Source: Deinococcus hopiensis KR-140
Lineage (GTDB): Bacteria; Deinococcota; Deinococci; Deinococcales; Deinococcaceae
Reading direction: 5' to 3'
Assembly (NCBI RefSeq): GCF_900176165.1
Contig: NZ_FWWU01000010.1
Span: 124,001-188,000, forward strand
DNA length: 64,000 nucleotides
The notes under the pieces were generated by a model that had not been told where the DNA came from, did no database searches, and was given only the letters and a program-made list of their open reading frames with translations. Positions 54,905-63,683 of this stretch are shown in pieces (positions within the stretch are counted from its first letter, which is position 1; every line of letters starts with the position of its first letter). The position numbers and the translations under genes were made by a program.

Positions 54905-57022
54905 TCAGTCAGCGGCCGTTTCCGCGATGGGCGCCGCGAGGCGCACGGTCACGGGGACGCCGTTCACGGCGGCGTTGCCGGTGAGGACATCAAGGCGCGT
55001 CTCGTCGGTGAGGTCGTTGACGCTCGCGCCTGCCCGTTGGCGTGCCACCCGGAGCCTCACGCCGGAGCGGCCGTGGCCGTAGCCGTGGGGGAGGCTGACG
55101 ACGCCCGGCATGACGTTTGGCGTGACCTGTACGGGCACGGTAATTCGCCCGACGCGCGACTCGACCTCCACGCGGTCGCCGTCCTTCGCGCCGATGCGGG
55201 CGGCGTCATCGGGGTGAACGTGCAGGGTGCAGCGGTCCGGGCCGCGCGCGAGGCGCGGGGCGTTGTGCATCCACGAGTTGTTGTCACGCAGGCCGCGCCG
55301 CCCGATAAGGACGAAGCCGCCGGGCTCCTCCCCAAGGGCGGCGCGCAGGCGCGGCAGGTCGGAGAGGAAAAAGGCGGGCGCGAGGTCAGCGCGGCCATTC
55401 GCGGTAAGGAGACGTTCGGGCAGGCGGGGCGCCATCGGGCCAAAGTCGAGCCCGTGCGGCGCGGCGCGTACGTCGTCGAGGCTTACGCGGCGCGGGCCGT
55501 GCCGCAGTCCGAGGTCGAGGCGCGCGGCGGGCGTGGAGTGCCTCTTCTCGCCCGGCTCCCCGGCCAGTCGGGCGCGTAGGCCCTCGAAGATCTGCCAGTC
55601 ATGCCGCTGGTGCGCGGCGGCCGCGAAGACGGGGGCGTTGAGGCGCGCGGTGTCGCGCACGGCGAAGTGGTGGAAGATCACGTCGTAGTGCTCGGTCTCC
55701 AGACCGGTTGTAGGCGGCAGGATGACGTGCGCGTGCCGGGTCGTCTCGTTGACGTAGATGTCGACCGACACCATGAAATCGAGCCCGGCGAGCGCCGCGT
55801 TGAGGCGCACGCCGTTCGGGGTGGACAGTACGGGGTTGCCGCAACTCGTCACAAGCGCGCGGATCTGCCCTTCTCCGGGCGTCTCCATCTCCTCGGCGAG
55901 CGCCGCGGTGGGCAGTTCGCCGTCAAACTCGGGGAGGCCGCGCACGCGGCTCGCGAAGCGGCCGAAGGGCACCTCGCCTTTCTTGGCGCGCGTGAGGAGA
56001 TCGAAGGCGGGCAGGGGGAACATCATGCCGCCCTCGCGGTCGAGGTTGCCGGTCGCGGCGTTCAGGGCGTTGAGGAGCCACTGGCACAGCCCGCCAAAGG
56101 CCTGGGTACTCAGGCCCATCCGGCCGTAGGCGACGGCGCGCTCGGCGCGGGCAAATCCGCGGGCGATTTCACGCGTGACCTCGGCGGGGACGCCGGTCGT
56201 GGCGGCGGTCACCTCAGGGGAGAAGTCGGCGCTCGCGGCGCGCAGGGCGCCGAGGCCGTCGGCAAACCCGGCGACGCGTCCCGGGCGCGCGAGACCCTCC
56301 TCGAAGACAGTGTGCAGCACCCCGAGAAGGAAGAAGGCGTCGGTCCCGGGGCGGATGAAGAGGTGGTCGGCGAGGTCGGCCGTCTCGGTGCGGCGCGGGT
56401 CGAGCAGCACAACGCGCCCGCCGCGCGCCCGAATCGCCTTGAGACGCCCACGCATGCCAGGCGCGGTGAGGATGCTGCCATTGGAGGCGAGCGGGTTTGC
56501 GCCGAGCATCAGGAGGTAGTCGGTGCGGTCCACATCCGGAATCGGCATCAGGAGGGGGTGCCCGAACATGAACAGGGCGGCGAGGTGGTGCGGAAGCTGG
56601 TCCACGCTCGTCGCGGAGAAGCGGTTGCGCGTCCCGAGGGCGCGCCACACGCCGCCCGCACTGAGGAGCGTACCGGAATTGTGAACGCTTGGGTTGCCCT
56701 GGTAGACGGCGACAGCGTCGCGGCCGTGCTGTTCTTGCACCTCGCGCAGGCGAGCGGCGACGAGGTTGAGGGCCTCTTCCCACTCCATCTCGACCCAGGC
56801 GTCGCCCTCGCGGCGCACGGGCTTCGTAAGGCGGTCCGGGTCGGCGTGCAGGTCCGCGAGGGCGCTGCCCTTCGGGCAGAGGTGGCCGCGCGAGAGCGGG
56901 TCGTGCTCATCGCCGCGGATGTCGGTGACGCGCCCGTCCTCAACGGTAATCTTCAGGCCGCAGATGGCCTCGCACAGGTTGCAGGCGCGGTAATGGATGG
57001 TCGGTCCGGATGGGGCGGTCAT
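54905..57022 (-). CDS. Molybdopterin oxidoreductase (MopB, FdhA/NarB-like)
   Basis: 705 residues from the ATG at 57022 with AGGAGG upstream. The N-terminus CNLCEAICGLKITVEDGRVT with LCPKG later gives the Cys-x2-Cys-x3-Cys-x27-Cys set that binds a 4Fe-4S cluster. The molybdopterin-binding core follows, with LMLGANPLASNGSILTAPGM, VVLLDPRRTETADLADHLFI and GRMGLSTQAFGGLCQWLLNA. The C-terminal molybdopterin-binding domain holds ARIGAKDGDRVEVESRVGRI and PHGYGHGRSGVRL. No signal peptide, so a cytoplasmic enzyme; which electron donor is used is unclear. The residue that would coordinate Mo cannot be assigned with certainty. Confidence 0.88.
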   Translation of the reverse strand: MTAPSGPTIHYRACNLCEAICGLKITVEDGRVTDIRGDEHDPLSRGHLCPKGSALADLHADPDRLTKPVRREGDAWVEMEWEEALNLVAARLREVQEQHGRDAVAVYQGNPSVHNSGTLLSAGGVWRALGTRNRFSATSVDQLPHHLAALFMFGHPLLMPIPDVDRTDYLLMLGANPLASNGSILTAPGMRGRLKAIRARGGRVVLLDPRRTETADLADHLFIRPGTDAFFLLGVLHTVFEEGLARPGRVAGFADGLGALRAASADFSPEVTAATTGVPAEVTREIARGFARAERAVAYGRMGLSTQAFGGLCQWLLNALNAATGNLDREGGMMFPLPAFDLLTRAKKGEVPFGRFASRVRGLPEFDGELPTAALAEEMETPGEGQIRALVTSCGNPVLSTPNGVRLNAALAGLDFMVSVDIYVNETTRHAHVILPPTTGLETEHYDVIFHHFAVRDTARLNAPVFAAAAHQRHDWQIFEGLRARLAGEPGEKRHSTPAARLDLGLRHGPRRVSLDDVRAAPHGLDFGPMAPRLPERLLTANGRADLAPAFFLSDLPRLRAALGEEPGGFVLIGRRGLRDNNSWMHNAPRLARGPDRCTLHVHPDDAARIGAKDGDRVEVESRVGRITVPVQVTPNVMPGVVSLPHGYGHGRSGVRLRVARQRAGASVNDLTDETRLDVLTGNAAVNGVPVTVRLAAPIAETAAD

Positions 57023-57391
57023 GTCGGCCTCCTGATGGGGGAACGTCTCCACAATACGTCGCTGGTCAGCGGGAGTGCGGGACGTGCCCTTCGGAGGAGG
57101 CCGCGGCCTTGTGCCCCCCGCAGGTTCTCGGCGCGTTCGGCGACGTCGAACCGGGCAGCGTGCTGCATCCCGACGTGGTCAAGGAGGCGGGGAGCCCCGG
57201 GCAGCACCGCGGCCGCGCGGCCGTACCGGAGGTCGGTCGGGGTGCTGCCGGTATGTCCGGCGGCGAAGTGAACGGACCGGATCAGCGGCGCGCGGACGGC
57301 ATCGTACATGGGTACTCCGGGAGCGAAACTTGAATTTGAACTCGGTTTAAGCTTACATCGGTTCGGGGAGCCCCATACGGTTTTGAGCTGA
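57023..57391. other. Intergenic upstream of MopB gene
   Basis: No gene recognised. A TTGAAT and TTTGAACTCGG stretch near 57330-57345 is AT-richer and may hold the MopB promoter. Confidence 0.35.
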
Positions 57392-57431
57392 GGTCTTCCG
57401 GGGGCACCCTGAAGAGTGCCCCCGGAAGACC
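57392..57431. terminator. 16-bp perfect hairpin
   Basis: GGTCTTCCGGGGGCAC (57392-57407) pairs exactly with GTGCCCCCGGAAGACC (57416-57431), loop CCTGAAGA. Stands alone between the MopB gene and the IS607 relic; no U-run follows on either side. Confidence 0.7.
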
Positions 57432-57595
57432 GTTCGGCACCATACCTGACGGGCGCGGCGCTCGGTGAGCGCGATCAGCGCGCGTGCCCCGTGGGTTGAA
57501 AGGGTCTCAGCTGGGCGCAAGCAGGAAAATGCCCTCCCTTTCCCTTCTGAATAGGGGGGTTAACAGTCGATTCTCTCTCTTATCGTTTCTGTTGT

Positions 57596-58240
57596 ATGGC
57601 TCCAGTTCCTGCGACAACTTCAGAGCGGTTGCGCACCGGTGAGGCGGCCCGCTACTGAACATGTCTCTGGTCGGCGTGCGCCTCGCCGCCGACCAGGGAC
57701 GCCTTCCGTGTTTCATTACCCCCTCTGGCCAGCGGATCTTCCGGCCTGCCGATCTCGATGCCCACCTCGGGATGCCCCCACCCAGGACGCTCCGAAACCA
57801 CGGGTTGAAGCGCTGTACTGCCGCACCTCCGGCAGTGAAGATCAGGCCAGCAGGCTGGTCCATCAGCAACAGACCCTCCGGGCTTCGTCCACCGGCCCCC
57901 TCCCGCGGGTCTACACCGATCAGGCCAGTGGGCTCAACAAACGCCGCAAGGGTCTGAATGCCTTTCTGAGTGACGCTGCTGAAGGGAAGTTCGCTGTGGT
58001 TGGCGTGACGCACCAAGACCGTCTGGCCCGCTTCAGGGTGCGGTCTCTGGAACGCTGCCTGGCCTTATCCGGCGTCACTGTGGAAATGCTCAATGACAAA
58101 GGTGACGTCACGCTGCACGAGGAGCTGGTGCCAGACTTCACGTCGCTGCTCGCGCCGTTCGCTGGACGCTTCTATCGCCTGAGCTCGCAGGTGAATCAAC
58201 GCAAAACGCACCTCAACACCACACAGGCGCCTCCTGAGGA
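57596..58240 (+). pseudogene. tnpA: IS607-type tnpA serine recombinase, frameshifted
   Basis: Three frames join: an ATG at 57596 with a MerR-like N-terminus (TTSERLRTGEAARY), then MSLVGVRLAADQGRLPCFIT, SGQRIFRPADLDAHLG, then VEALYCRTSGSEDQASRLVH (catalytic Ser region), VYTDQASGLNKRRKGLNAFL and VVGVTHQDRLARFRVRSLER. Two frameshifts, near 57650 and 57785, make it inactive. The MerR-type HTH plus serine recombinase is the IS607 TnpA layout. Confidence 0.75.
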
Positions 58241-58244
58241 CGAC

Positions 58245-58940
58245 AACGGCACTGAAGTGCCGCTGGCGATGTTCGAGAAACGTTGGGAGTTTTTCCTGGA
58301 CATGCAGGAGGTGAGCAACCTCACCTCCCCGTCATGGTGGAATGCTGAGCATCTGGACGCCCTCCTTGGACTGCACGGCTGCGCTGACGATCAAGCAGAC
58401 GAGGCGCTCAAGGCCAAACACCAGACCCCCGAAGTCCAGCTCCCACACCTGTCCCGTAAACGCACCCAGATGAACCTGGACCTGGCCCGGCACACCGCGA
58501 ACCACCTCGTCGACGTGGCCCGGCGCACCGGGGCTTCCCTGCTGGCCTTCAAGGATTTACGTGATCTGGATACTCGGGGTCGAGCTGCCTTTCAGAACAA
58601 CCGCAGCGCCCAGTCAGGTCCACACCTGCTGCGCAACAGCTGGCCGCCTGGTCTGGCACCGAGGTGGTGCAAGTTCCGCACAGGGGCACGTCCGCCCGCT
58701 GCGCCGGGTGGGGTGCTGCCTTGGAAGGACCCGAGGGGTACCGCTCCGCCGCCTGTCCAGGGTGTGGATTGAGCGGTGGACGCGACGTCATGGCGGTGGT
58801 GAATATCGCCAGGAGGGCCTTGCTCGGCAAAGCCGCCATCTCCCACCCGAAGGACCGGCCCAAACGGATCCGTACGGTGTTGCACGAACCGGTGGAGCTC
58901 TTTGCGAGCCTGCCCGTCCCGACGGGGCACATCCGCCGCA
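58245..58940 (+). pseudogene. tnpB: IS607-associated tnpB, truncated and frameshifted
   Basis: The 5-prime half is missing. The remainder contains LPHLSRKRTQMNLDLARHTA with LVDVARRTGASLLAFKDLRD (RuvC-II region) in one frame and, after a shift near 58660, VQVPHRGTSARCAGWGAALE, SAACPGCGLSGGRDVMAVVN in another. The latter is the C-terminal zinc ribbon plus the RuvC-III Asp of TnpB. One zinc cysteine (CAGW rather than CAGC) has been lost. TnpB is the RNA-guided nuclease ancestor of Cas12; this copy is dead. It is fused in frame to the tnpA remnant upstream. Confidence 0.7.
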
Positions 58941-59161
58941 TGTCAGACACACGGACCGCCACCCTACCGGAACGGCGCTTACAGGTGCCGAAAGGCGGGT
59001 TGACCCGCGAGATGCGGACGGCCGCAAGCCCAGTCGAACCCTTTCCCTGCGAGGCTGTCGACGTGGAGCATGGTAGGGCGCACCCTTTTGCGGGTGCACT
59101 GCAGCCATGTGGTGAAGGCGACCGTTTCTCTCGTGCCCCGTCTAGACGGCCTGAGGAGACA
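58941..59161. other. 3-prime part of IS607 relic, no separate gene
   Basis: Could contain the 3-prime end of tnpB and the former guide-RNA end of the element. No frame stands out. Confidence 0.3.
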
Positions 59162-59821
59162 CTATTGGCTTTTCTTCGGCGCTGGAACGTGGCCAGTGCG
59201 GGGCTGAGATACCTCGGCTCGGGTCGAGTTGCAGCTTCGGCTGGCGTTTTGCGGAGGGCCCTGGATACGGTGAAGAAGCCCTTGAGCCAGAAGATGAACG
59301 CCAAAGCGCCAGGCGTCGTCCTCTGTTCTTCCCAATGCAAAGCCGTGGAGGTAGTCGACGAGAACATGTCCCGCCTTTCGTTGGTCTTCCTGTTCGAGAT
59401 GCAGCGGTTGGACGACTTGAGCGAACAACGCGTCGAAGTGCAGCTCGGCAGGTCCTGCAGGTAAACGTCCTGACGCGATCTCGAGCGTGAGACCAGGGAA
59501 TCGGCGCACAACGCCCAGGTACAGCTCAGAAAGCGCCTGGAGGTACACAGACAAGTTCTCCGGGGGACCGAAGGGGGAGTCGCTCTCCTCCAAGGGGGCA
59601 AAGGCCGCCGAGACTGCCGCACCGAGCAAAGCCTGTTTTGTGGGGAAGTGGTGGTAGACCGCCATGACGTCTGTGTTGAGCGCTCGGGCCACGGCGCGCA
59701 TAGAGAACGTGGACCGGTCGGCTTCCAGCAGAACAAGGGCCGCGTCAATGATGGCGCGCTCCGTCAGTCCTTGACCTCGCCTTGGACGGCCGCGTCCCCG
59801 CTTTGCTGGTGGGTGCGTCAT
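59162..59821 (-). CDS. TetR-family regulator
   Basis: 219 residues from ATG 59821 (an upstream in-frame ATG at 59830 is also possible). N-terminal helix-turn-helix: LTERAIIDAALVLLEADRST, MRAVARALNTDVMAVYHHFP and NKxxL-like TKQALLGAAVSAAFAP. The C-terminal half binds ligand and dimerises (LVDYLHGFALGRTEDDAWRF). It is divergent from the DHFR-like reductase gene at 59883 with 61 bases between the starts, which it probably represses. Confidence 0.85.
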   Translation of the reverse strand: MTHPPAKRGRGRPRRGQGLTERAIIDAALVLLEADRSTFSMRAVARALNTDVMAVYHHFPTKQALLGAAVSAAFAPLEESDSPFGPPENLSVYLQALSELYLGVVRRFPGLTLEIASGRLPAGPAELHFDALFAQVVQPLHLEQEDQRKAGHVLVDYLHGFALGRTEDDAWRFGVHLLAQGLLHRIQGPPQNASRSCNSTRAEVSQPRTGHVPAPKKSQ

Positions 59822-59882
59822 GCCTTTCATTGTGCCTGCCTGTTGTGTAATATTTCTACGGTGCAGAATTAAGGAGGACTGG

Positions 59883-60416
59883 ATGACCCTACCCCGCGTC
59901 ACGGTATTTCTCGGTCTCAGCCTCGATGGCTACCTTGCCCGTGAGGATCACACCCTCGATTGGCTCAGTCTCGTACAGACAGATCCTCCTGAGGACACGG
60001 GCTATACCACCCTCATGTCATCCATTGACGTCCTCGTGATGGGCCGTCAAACATACGACGTTGCCCTCACATTCCCTAGCTGGCCCTTCGTTGGAAAGCG
60101 GGTCGTGGTCCTTACGCACCGGAGGCTCGAACCGGAACACGGTGAGGAAGCATTTGAAGGCCCACTGGAATACCTGATTGAACGACTTGGACGAGAGGGA
60201 CATCAGCACGTCTACCTCGACGGCGGAAACGTTGTTCGTCAAGGACTGCAAAGGGGACTCGTCAGCGACCTGACGCTTTCGTGGGTTCCGGTCATCCTGG
60301 GTTCTGGAATCGCCCTGTTTGACCGCGGACTCCCTGAACAACGCTGGACTTTAACGAACAGCCGTGTCTTTCCAAGTGGTCTGTTTCAGGCAACTTACCG
60401 GGCATGGGGGCGTTGA
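59883..60416 (+). CDS. Dihydrofolate-reductase-like / RibD C-terminal-type reductase
   Basis: 177 residues, AAGGAGG before the ATG. RibD_C/DHFR-type fold: VTVFLGLSLDGYLAREDHTL (Rossmann-like start with SLDGY), VLVMGRQTYDVALTFPSWPF, HVYLDGGNVVRQGLQRGLVS near the NADPH phosphate. Members of this dihydrofolate reductase family protein group use NADPH to reduce small pterin or related compounds. Under probable control of the divergent TetR gene. Confidence 0.82.
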   Translation: MTLPRVTVFLGLSLDGYLAREDHTLDWLSLVQTDPPEDTGYTTLMSSIDVLVMGRQTYDVALTFPSWPFVGKRVVVLTHRRLEPEHGEEAFEGPLEYLIERLGREGHQHVYLDGGNVVRQGLQRGLVSDLTLSWVPVILGSGIALFDRGLPEQRWTLTNSRVFPSGLFQATYRAWGR

Positions 60417-60840
60417 CCACCGTCCTTTCAGGTGAGGAAGTGAGGAGACCCACGCACTTTGCCAACACTCGTTCTGCAAAAGCACTCGCCAGGACGGGCC
60501 CGGCACGTGGGCAAAGGTCAACCGCCCAAAGCAACAGCCCAGTCGCCTCTCCCTCAAACGACGGGAGAAACGCTATGAACAGGTGCGGGGAAGGATTCGG
60601 GTTGATCAGGGATTTCATCCCTGATCAACCCGAGCGGAGCGAGCAGAAAAAACGGTGACACAGAGGCGGTGGAATCACCGGAGCGGACTTGCAAAGCTCC
60701 GCAGCAGAGGGGACATAACGGATGATCCGGAAAGCGTATGAGGCCTGGTCTTCAACGCGAGCGGTGTCTGGGTGCTCGAGCTTTGTCGCCGCGCGTGACG
60801 CCCCCACTGCCGAGCAGTTGCGGTCTTCATCTGTATGTGG
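60417..60840. other. Intergenic with family 2 repeat
   Basis: Holds family 2 copy 2 (60599-60745). Otherwise nothing. Confidence 0.45.
60599..60745 (+). repeat. Short repeat family 2, copy 2
   Basis: GGGTTGATCAGGGAT (60599-60613) pairs exactly with ATCCCTGATCAACCC (60617-60631) around TTC, a 15-bp stem. Then CGAGCGGAGCGAGCAGAAAA, AACGGTGACACAGAGG, GGTGGAATCACCGGAGCGGA and ATGATCCGGAAAGCG. Confidence 0.8.
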
Positions 60841-61680
60841 TCAGTTCACCGGGTTGGGAGAGTCTCCCTGCTGCAACACCTGCACCGCGTCCCCCACTGC
60901 GAAGCGCCCGAGCTGCTGGTGTTCCAAATGCTGTCCAAACGGAATCGCTTTCCCCCTCTGCCGGTAGGAAGCGAGGGCCTTCAACACTGTCCCGGATCTC
61001 TTTCCCTGTTCACCGACGTTGACGACGCTGCACCGTGCGCAACTTTCCACGACCTTGAAGTCAATGTCCCCGATACGTATCCGCTGCCAGTAATCCTCCG
61101 CATACGCTGCGCTTCCCCGCACGACGATGTTTGGGCGGAAGCGCCAAGCTTCCACCGGCTGTGCCAGACGGGTATTCAGGTCGTCCAGTGACGCTTCGCC
61201 AATCAGATGGACCGGATTGCCGTCCGAGAGGTTCAGGAGGACCCCGTTCATCGGTGGCCCCCGGTGGCGGTGGGATGTGTCCGGTTGATAGACCAGGGTG
61301 CAGGGCCGTTGCAAGAAGGTAGAGAACCAGGTGCTTGCCCAGGGTGACGCCAGAACCACAGAGACGGGGCGCTTCCACATGGTGGCCTGAACAGGTGGGC
61401 CGTCAGGATCAAGGTCCACCGTAAGTTGAGGCATGCCCGGTGCAGAGAAGGTCAATTCGGAGGGGTGAAGGGCTGGCGTGACGAGACGTAGAGTTGGGGA
61501 TTCACGCTGGGTGAGGGCTTCGCCGTCAGCATCGATGAGCATCCAACGCCGGTCGAGGCTGAGGCCCCGGTCCGTCAGGGCAACGGTGGACAGGGCAATT
61601 CCAGCAGCGGACTTGAGGGGATAGATCCACAGGCTGCTGACGTGGATTTCAGGCGGGGGAGAAGCGTCTGAACGGGACAC
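60841..61680 (-). CDS. MOSC domain protein (MOCOS-like)
   Basis: 279 residues. An N-terminal beta barrel (SSLWIYPLKSAAGIALSTVA, DRGLSLDRRWMLIDADGEAL) is joined to a MOSC domain (RFRPNIVVRGSAAYAEDYWQ, then VESCARCSVVNVG with the conserved cysteine). This is the layout of YcbX/mARC-type molybdenum cofactor proteins, which reduce N-hydroxylated compounds or transfer sulfur. No signal peptide. Third molybdenum-linked gene of the window; stop at 60841. Confidence 0.85.
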   Translation of the reverse strand: MSRSDASPPPEIHVSSLWIYPLKSAAGIALSTVALTDRGLSLDRRWMLIDADGEALTQRESPTLRLVTPALHPSELTFSAPGMPQLTVDLDPDGPPVQATMWKRPVSVVLASPWASTWFSTFLQRPCTLVYQPDTSHRHRGPPMNGVLLNLSDGNPVHLIGEASLDDLNTRLAQPVEAWRFRPNIVVRGSAAYAEDYWQRIRIGDIDFKVVESCARCSVVNVGEQGKRSGTVLKALASYRQRGKAIPFGQHLEHQQLGRFAVGDAVQVLQQGDSPNPVN

Positions 61681-61884
61681 GGGACGGACAGTCTAGGGGA
61701 AGTCTCGCAACTGCGGGCCCCTCCTCCCACCCAGCAGCGGGGCCCGGGGAGCAGGAGGCGTAGGGGCTGACTCGCTTTTAAGATGATCTTTTAAAAAAGA
61801 AAAAGAATCATCACTTCATCATTGTCCCCCGAATTTAGAGACCACTTCGCGTCCAGGACATAGTTTTTCTATTCTAGAGGTCCT
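61681..61884. other. AT-rich stretch beside iteron array
   Basis: Contains GATGATCTTTTAAAAAAGAA and an AT-rich run between 61782 and 61870, the only low-GC stretch of this length in this part of the window. Likely the DNA-unwinding region of the origin. Confidence 0.5.
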
Positions 61885-61886
61885 TA

Positions 61887-62148
61887 TTTCCCCCAAACTT
61901 GACGAAGATTTCCCCCAAACTTGACGAAGAGAATCGGGGGTTTCCCCCAAACTTGACGGGCGTTTCCCCCAAACTTGACGAACCTTGTTCCGACTTCCCC
62001 CAAACTTGACGAACAGGTACCAGAGGCTTGCTGGAACCCCTCCTGGCGCCGCAAAAGTGGCCTTCCCCCAAACTTGACGAAGACTTCCCCCAAACTTGAC
62101 GAAGACTTCCCCCAAACTTGACGAAGCGTTCCCCCAAACTTGACGAAC
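61887..62148. other. Plasmid origin of replication, nine iterons
   Basis: Nine copies of TTCCCCCAAACTTGACGAA in the same orientation between about 61887 and 62148 (six of them in two runs with a period of about 22 bp, the others 30-60 bp apart). They lie just downstream of repA, with an AT-rich stretch on the far side. Iterons of this length and period bind plasmid Rep proteins. Confidence 0.9.
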
Positions 62149-63592
62149 CTAATCCGACAAGAGCGCTTGCAGCGCGATGACCTTATCTCCTGGGGGCTGG
62201 TGAATCCCTTTGGTGAGCAGCCTGATCACTTCGGTCACCTCCAGGCGACCGGTCAGTACAGCGGTACGCAAGCGGTCACGGTCCAACACCGAAAGCAGGG
62301 GGGTGACCTTGGCAAAGGTCAGCATGGTCTCCAGGCGTGTGAGCTGGCGCTCAGGCGAAAGCTCCTGAAGCTCCTGAAGCTGCCGCGCCTCAATCTCTGC
62401 CGTCTCCGTTTCCGTGATGGACTGCACAGCCACTGTCTTTTTGGCTTCGGCATCCGCCGGCAAGGGCAACACTTCGGCGTACCGTTCTGGATGAACCAGC
62501 ATGTCGCGCAGGAGAGCGCCGGCGTTCTGCTTGCGCCCCGGATAGGCGTCAAATCGCCGGATGGCGAGGTGCACAGGAGCTGGGTCCAGATGTTCTGTCA
62601 GGTATTTGCCGGCCACAGCCGGGTACATGCCGCGTTTCGTGAGCGCGCGTAACAACTCTTCGTTGGGCAGGCGATCGGTTGGGGCAAATATGTACGTTAA
62701 TTCCTGGACCTTGCCCCGACCGGTCACTTCTACGTCCAGCAGAATGCCCCGCTCGCGCAGTTCTTCATGGGCCGGCTGGAGGACGCGGCGGATCTTGTCC
62801 GGTTCAGTGCTGTAGATGCTCAACCGCTCGCCCCACTCCAGCAGGTTAATGGTGACCCGGTCCTGCGCAGATCCAGAGTCCCACCGTAAGGCGTCCAGAA
62901 CCCGGTAGACCGCCCGAACGGGAGGGCTGCTCAGCTCTCGGTAGAGCGTGAGGTCCAGAGGCTTGACGTATCCCTCACGGATGCTCTGAGCGACCTCGTC
63001 CGGCAAGCGAATTTCCAGCACGCTGCTCGAGTCGTATTCGTCCTCGCGGGTCGCCGTGACCTTACCACAGGTAGTTAAACGTGGCGTCGACGTGCCGCTG
63101 CCGACCCTGGGCCCACCAACCCTGCGTAATCTGGTAACTCGTGCTCTGCAAGCGGCGCAGGCATTGCCGAACTTCGCGGTAGTAATGGGCGCTGGCGTGC
63201 AGGCCGGCGGCCAGGAGGAGGCGGTGCATGGAGACGCGGACGGTGCCGTCCTCCGGACAGCCGTCTTCGAGATAGAGATTGATGATGGCCACCATCACGT
63301 CGTTGTCCAGACCGTGAGGCACCACATGCCCTGTGAGGGCCGTACAGGTGACGGTAACGGTGCGGTCGCCACTCTGGTAGGTGCGGGTCCACCCCGTGTA
63401 ACTGGCCGGGACGCGAGACTGGGCACTGATCAGGGATAAGCGCGCCACGTTGATCTCATCGTGCCCGTTGTGATTGTCGTCACTGAGGCGCAAGGGCAAG
63501 GGCACATCCTTGCTCATTTTCACAGGGGTCACAGCCGCCTTTCGGGGGGGGCGGCTCATCTTGACCACCCTCTTGGAGCATGCACCAAACAC
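62149..63592 (-). pseudogene. repA: Replication initiator RepA, split by a one-base shift
   Basis: Two minus-strand frames. The first runs from 63592 to a TAA at 63062: DEINVARLSLISAQSRVPAS, YYREVRQCLRRLQSTSYQIT, then VDATFNYLW. The second, from 63061 down to 62149, continues KVTATREDEYDSSSVLEIRL and reads PDEVAQSIREGYVKPLDLTL, RRVLQPAHEELRERGILLDV, with a long helical C-terminus. If one base (the T in TGG-T-AAG near 63062-63064) is removed the two join without a gap into about 480 residues. The wing-like pairs (RVLDALRWD; LLEWGERLSIYS) fit winged-helix initiators. A true frameshift in such a gene would stop replication, so check for sequencing error or a programmed shift. Confidence 0.75.
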
Positions 63593-63683
63593 AGGGCTCT
63601 CACAGGGCCCTTAGTGTACCGGGCGTGTCGTTCAGGGGGTCAGGTCTGCCGGGATGCATTTTGTAAAACACAGCGGCAACTCT

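Noticed and set aside
55601..57271. 556-codon + strand open frame
   Set aside because: Antisense to the MopB oxidoreductase.
61819..62137. Three overlapping minus-strand open frames with repeated FVKFGG and VWGK blocks
   Set aside because: They are translations of the nine iterons, so the repeats come from DNA sites rather than from a protein.
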